A DNA stretch of 64,000 nt, from NCBI RefSeq assembly GCF_011764425.1, contig NZ_BLPF01000001.1:921001-985000 (forward strand), read 5' to 3'. Each line of letters opens with the position of its first letter. Position 1 is the first letter of the stretch. Shown here in pieces: positions 60,941-64,000 of this stretch. The translations under genes were made by a program, and so were the position numbers. The stretch is from Phytohabitans houttuyneae (GTDB lineage: Bacteria > Actinomycetota > Actinomycetes > Mycobacteriales > Micromonosporaceae). The notes under the pieces are model-generated. The model searched no databases and was not told the origin of the DNA. It saw only the letters and a list, made by a program, of their open reading frames with translations.

Positions 60941-62019
60941 TCGCGGCCGTGCGCACCCACCGGCTCTCGGCGCCGCTGCACACGCCGTTCGTGACCGCGC
61001 TGCGCCGCGCGACGACCGTCGAGACGCTGGTGGTCGAGGTCGTCGATGCCGACGGGCGGTCGGGCTTCGGCGAGGCGCCGCAGGTGTGGCAGGTCACCGG
61101 CGCCTCGGTGCCTGGCAGCGAGGCGTGCGTGCGCGAGATCCTCGCGCCGCTGCTCACCGGCCGCGACCCGGACGACCTGCGGGCCAGGCTCGCCGAGGTG
61201 GGGCGCGCGGTCGCCGGCAACGAGGCGGCCAAGGCAGCCGTCGACACCGCACTGCACGACCTCGCCGCGCGCCGGCTCGGCGTACCCCTGGCGCGTTTTC
61301 TGGGTGGGACGGCGCCGCGGGTTCCCACGGACGTCACGCTCTCCGCCGGCGAGGCCGGCGCCCTCGCCGCGGCGGCCCGGGACCGGGTGGCCGAGGGGTT
61401 CGCGGTGCTCAAGCTCAAGGTCGGGCTCGATGCCGCGGGCGACATTTCGCGGGTACGGGAGGTGCGCGCGGCCGGCGGTCCCGCGGTGCGCATCCGGCTC
61501 GACGCCAACCAGGGGTGGACGCCGCGCGAGGCGGTGCGGGTGATCCGGGGCATCGAGGACGCGGGGCTCGACGTCGAGCTCGTGGAGCAGCCGGTGCCCG
61601 CGTGGGACCTCGCCGGGCTGGCCTGGGTGAGCGAGCGGGTGTCGCTGCCGATCCTGGCCGACGAGGCGGTGTACGGCGTGCGCGACCTCGTCGAGGTGAT
61701 CCGCCGGCGGGCCGCCGACATGGTCAACGTGAAGCTCGCCAAGTGCGGCGGCCTCGGCCCCGCCCGCACGCTGCTGGAGCTGGCCGCCGCGCACGGCATG
61801 GGCACTGTCGTCGGCTCGATGATGGAGAGCCAGGTGGGCATCGGGGCGGCGGCGAGCCTCGTCGCGGCGTACGGCACCACGGCCGTGCCGGACCTGGACG
61901 CCGCGTGGTGGCTCGCCTCGTCGCCGGTGGAGGGCGGCATCCGGTACGAGGGCGCGGAGGTCGTCCTGCCGGAGGCGCCGGGACTGGGCTTGAAGATAAT
62001 ATCCACGGATGGTATCTGA
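60937..62019 (+). CDS. Dipeptide epimerase (L-Ala-D/L-Glu type), enolase superfamily
   Basis: 360 residues. Muconate-lactonizing-enzyme barrel with catalytic lysine in FAVLKLKVGLDA, metal Asp/Glu in RIRLDANQGWTP, ELVEQPVPAWDL, ILADEAVYG, and second lysine in VNVKLAKCGG. Such enzymes epimerise L-Ala-D-Glu from murein. The KxK and DEE residues are complete. ATGA overlap with the serine hydrolase and 11-base overlap with the NlpC/P60 gene support a murein-peptide salvage operon. Confidence 0.87.
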   Translation: MIAAVRTHRLSAPLHTPFVTALRRATTVETLVVEVVDADGRSGFGEAPQVWQVTGASVPGSEACVREILAPLLTGRDPDDLRARLAEVGRAVAGNEAAKAAVDTALHDLAARRLGVPLARFLGGTAPRVPTDVTLSAGEAGALAAAARDRVAEGFAVLKLKVGLDAAGDISRVREVRAAGGPAVRIRLDANQGWTPREAVRVIRGIEDAGLDVELVEQPVPAWDLAGLAWVSERVSLPILADEAVYGVRDLVEVIRRRAADMVNVKLAKCGGLGPARTLLELAAAHGMGTVVGSMMESQVGIGAAASLVAAYGTTAVPDLDAAWWLASSPVEGGIRYEGAEVVLPEAPGLGLKIISTDGI

Positions 62020-62917
62020 GCCGGCAGTTGGTTTCATAGCGACCGCGGTGGCGACACTGTGGTCGGATCCGGCCGCGGTCCGCCCGGTCGACGCGCCCGC
62101 CCTGGCGCCCCGCGCCGATGTCGCGGCCTGGGTGTCCAGGTTGGACCGTGACCAGCGCGTGGGTGACTGTGTCGTCAGTCAGCTGCTGCTGGGCGAGCGG
62201 GTGCTCGTCGAGCAGGTACGCCCGGACGGCTGGGCCCGCGTCGTCGCGGTCGAGCAGCCCGCCGCGCCGCTGGACGCGCGTGGCTACCCGGGTTGGCTGC
62301 CGGCGTCGCAGCTCGCCTTCGGCGCGCTCCCCGAGCCGTCACTCGTCGTCGACGCCGTCGAGACCGCGCTGCTGGACGCGCCCGGCGGGGAGGTCGCGCT
62401 GCCCGGCGTGGTCCTCGGCACCCGCCTCGCCCCGGCCGGCGCACCGGTCGACGGCTTCGCGCCGGTGCACGTGCCGGGTCAGGACCGTCCGCTGTGGGTG
62501 GAGTCGGGCGCGGTGCTGCCCCTGCCGTACGCGGCGCCCGCCACCGACGTGCTCGTGCAGGCGCGCCGGCTGCTCGACTCCGTGTACGTGTGGGGCGGCA
62601 TGTCCGGTCACGGCATCGACTGCTCCGGGCTGGTCCACCTGGCGTGGCGGCGCCTCGGCGTGCGGCTGCCCCGCGACGCGAGCGACCAGGCGGACGCGAC
62701 CGAGCCGGTGCCGCCGGGCGAGGAGCAGCCAGGTGACCTGTACTTTTTCGCCCACCCCGGCCGGCCCGCGCACCATGTGGGCTTCGTGTCCGACCGAGGG
62801 CCCGGCCACGTGCTGCACGCCTGCTCCGAGCGGCGCCTCGTGGTCGAGGAGCCGATGCCCCCGCAGCGGGTCGCCACGCTGGCGGCGACCCACCGCGTCG
62901 TCAGTGGTCGGCGCTGA
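62009..62917 (+). CDS. NlpC/P60-family murein endopeptidase (YkfC-like)
   Basis: 302 residues without signal peptide. N-terminal SH3b-like part (~60-165), C-terminal NlpC/P60 domain with catalytic Cys in HGIDCSGLVHLAW, His in RPAHHVGFVSDR and a later His (VLHAC). YkfC-like enzymes cut gamma-D-Glu-meso-Dap links in imported murein peptides, matching the preceding epimerase. ATG 62009. Its 3' end overlaps the terC gene by 17 bases on the opposite strand. Confidence 0.86.
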   Translation: MVSEPAVGFIATAVATLWSDPAAVRPVDAPALAPRADVAAWVSRLDRDQRVGDCVVSQLLLGERVLVEQVRPDGWARVVAVEQPAAPLDARGYPGWLPASQLAFGALPEPSLVVDAVETALLDAPGGEVALPGVVLGTRLAPAGAPVDGFAPVHVPGQDRPLWVESGAVLPLPYAAPATDVLVQARRLLDSVYVWGGMSGHGIDCSGLVHLAWRRLGVRLPRDASDQADATEPVPPGEEQPGDLYFFAHPGRPAHHVGFVSDRGPGHVLHACSERRLVVEEPMPPQRVATLAATHRVVSGRR

Positions 62918-63902
62918 CCAGCTCTTTCTTGCTGTCCCGCGACGACTTGACGAGGCTGGCCACGGTCGCGATCACCAGCGTGCCAATGATGACGGTCAGC
63001 GACAGCCAGATCGGGATGTGCGGCGCCCAGCCGACGTGCTCGCCGCCGTTGATGAACGGCACGTTGTTGTCGGCGAGCGCCTCGAGCACCAGCTTGACGC
63101 CGATGAAGCCGAGGATCACCGAGAGCCCCAGCGACAGGTAGACAAGCCGCTCCAGGAGGCCGCCGAGCAGGAAGTACAGCTGGCGCAGGCCCATCAGCGC
63201 GAACACGTTGGCGGTGAAGACCAGGTACGGCTCGTCGGTGATGCCGAAGATCGCCGGGATCGAGTCGAGCGCGAAGATGAGGTCGGTCGTGCCGATCGCG
63301 ATCATCACGAGCAGCAGCGGCGTGAACATGCGCCGTCCGGCGCTGTTTGTCGTCGTGAAGCGGCCGGTGCCGTAGTCGTTGGAGACCCGCAGAGCCCTCC
63401 GCGCGTAGCGGATGACGACGTTTTCCTTGTAGTCCTCGGCGTCCATCTCGCCCTCGCGTGCGAGGTTGATGGCCGTGTAGATCAGGAACGCCCCGAAGAT
63501 GTAGAACACCCAGGCGAACTGCGAGATCAGCGCCGCGCCCGCCGCGATGAAGCCACCCCGCATCACCAGCGCCAGGATGATGCCGATGAGCAGCACTTCC
63601 TGCTGGAACTTACGGGGCACCGCGAAGCGGCTCATGATGATCACGAAGACGAACAGGTTGTCGACCGAAAGGCTGTACTCCGTGAGCCAGCCAGCGTAGA
63701 ACTCGCCCGCGATCGTGCCGCCGGTGGTCACCCAGACCCCGACGCCGAAGAGCAGCGCGAGGGCGACGTAGAAGCTCACCCAGATGCTGGACTCTTTGAT
63801 GCTGGGCTCGTGTGGGCGGCGACCGATGATGAGCAGGTCGACAGCGAGCACCGCGCCGAGAACGACGAGGGTGACGACCCACACCCCGGTGGACACGTCC
63901 AA
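62901..63902 (-). CDS. TerC-family membrane protein
   Basis: 333 residues with about nine membrane helices. TerC marks: EYSLSVDNLFVFVIIMSRFA, IGTTDLIFALDSIPAIFGIT with conserved acidic residues, and FALMGLRQLYFLLGGLLERL. TerC relatives such as Alx and YkoY export Mn2+ or help secreted proteins fold. I place the start at TTG 63902 because GGAGG lies 6 bases before it and MDVSTGVWV fits the family; GTG 63896 is close and ATG 63929 is upstream of the ribosome-binding site. Confidence 0.88.
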   Translation of the reverse strand: MDVSTGVWVVTLVVLGAVLAVDLLIIGRRPHEPSIKESSIWVSFYVALALLFGVGVWVTTGGTIAGEFYAGWLTEYSLSVDNLFVFVIIMSRFAVPRKFQQEVLLIGIILALVMRGGFIAAGAALISQFAWVFYIFGAFLIYTAINLAREGEMDAEDYKENVVIRYARRALRVSNDYGTGRFTTTNSAGRRMFTPLLLVMIAIGTTDLIFALDSIPAIFGITDEPYLVFTANVFALMGLRQLYFLLGGLLERLVYLSLGLSVILGFIGVKLVLEALADNNVPFINGGEHVGWAPHIPIWLSLTVIIGTLVIATVASLVKSSRDSKKELVSADH

Positions 63903-63975
63903 AAGAAACCTCCGGCAGACATACGACATCGCCCCGTCATGGACGAAGCGATGTGAACTCTGTCGGAGGTCTCTT
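63903..63975 (-). promoter_or_regulatory. Foldable terC leader that pairs with its ribosome-binding site
   Basis: On the transcript AAGAGACCTCCGACAGA (63975-63959) can pair with TCTGCCGGAGGTTTCTT (63919-63903): 17 positions with one G-U and one mismatch. The second arm includes the GGAGG Shine-Dalgarno. Inside is a second stem ACATCGC / GCGATGT. The fold would hide the ribosome-binding site. TerC genes elsewhere can follow Mn2+ riboswitches (yybP-ykoY), but its conserved loop sequences are not recognised here. Confidence 0.5.
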
Positions 63976-64000
63976 CCGCCGCCCGCGGGAGAACCCCGGT

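Noticed and set aside
63903-63975. Naming the terC leader a yybP-ykoY Mn2+ riboswitch
   Set aside because: TerC context fits but the conserved loop sequences of that riboswitch are not visible.

Overview
The window is about 72% G+C, uses GTG starts freely, and packs genes into operons with ATGA/GTGA overlaps. It reads as a chromosomal segment of a filamentous actinobacterium. A GsmA-like sporangiospore-maturation wall hydrolase (two SH3b domains plus GH73 glucosaminidase), aerobic cobalamin genes and an actinobacterial inositol locus point to a sporangium-forming Micromonosporaceae (Actinoplanes-like); the genus is inference. I saw no rRNA, tRNA, prophage, intact insertion sequence or CRISPR array.

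Layout. 0-3.5 kb: MarR-type regulator, RecQ helicase, a small companion protein and an F420/PPOX enzyme. 3.5-22.4 kb: a large cobalamin region. It has cobL-cobM, cbiD, cobK, cobIJ, cobH and cobG, then cobN behind a B12 riboswitch, then cobB-cobO and a fused ChlI/ChlD-type chelatase motor, and finally cbtB-cbtA and a 2Fe-2S protein behind a second B12 riboswitch. Corrin-ring methylation, contraction and reduction, late cobalt insertion, a,c-amidation, adenosylation and cobalt uptake are all covered. The C-1 methyltransferase is CbiD rather than CobF. 22.4-24.5 kb: small housekeeping or hypothetical genes. 24.5-25.0 kb: a gene-free, structured stretch. 25.0-31.6 kb: a molybdenum hydroxylase operon (coxG, coxM, form II coxL, coxS, vWA protein, MoxR ATPase). 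31.7-37.2 kb: a small zinc-ribbon protein, an unlisted 53-residue protein made of four 9-residue repeats, a large zinc-ribbon/nucleotide-cyclase/AAA regulator whose last codons are triplicated downstream, and a DUF222-HNH nuclease. 37.3-48.4 kb: one inositol-catabolism operon on the minus strand (iolE, iolC, Cgl0158-type aldolase, iolB, iolD, sugar ABC transporter, iolG carrying a one-base frameshift, GntR repressor, second Gfo/Idh/MocA dehydrogenase). 48.4-64.0 kb: PAP2 protein, Eis-like acetyltransferase, CcdA/TlpA thiol pair, Rpn-like protein, antibiotic-kinase-like protein, methyltransferase, GsmA, an in-frame DedA/PAP2/lytic-transglycosylase fusion, TypA, a three-gene murein-peptide cluster and a TerC protein with a foldable leader.

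The least explained signals are outside ordinary genes. One ~70-bp element recurs three times, each time just after a plus-strand stop codon, and two copies have a matching inverted right end. A 27-codon repeat-derived ORF bridges cobG and cobH by two ATGA overlaps. There are also the 4 x 9-residue repeat peptide, the triplicated C-terminal cassette, a 28-bp perfect palindrome inside iolC, a helix that would bury the terC ribosome-binding site, and a strongly over-used CCACWGTGG word.
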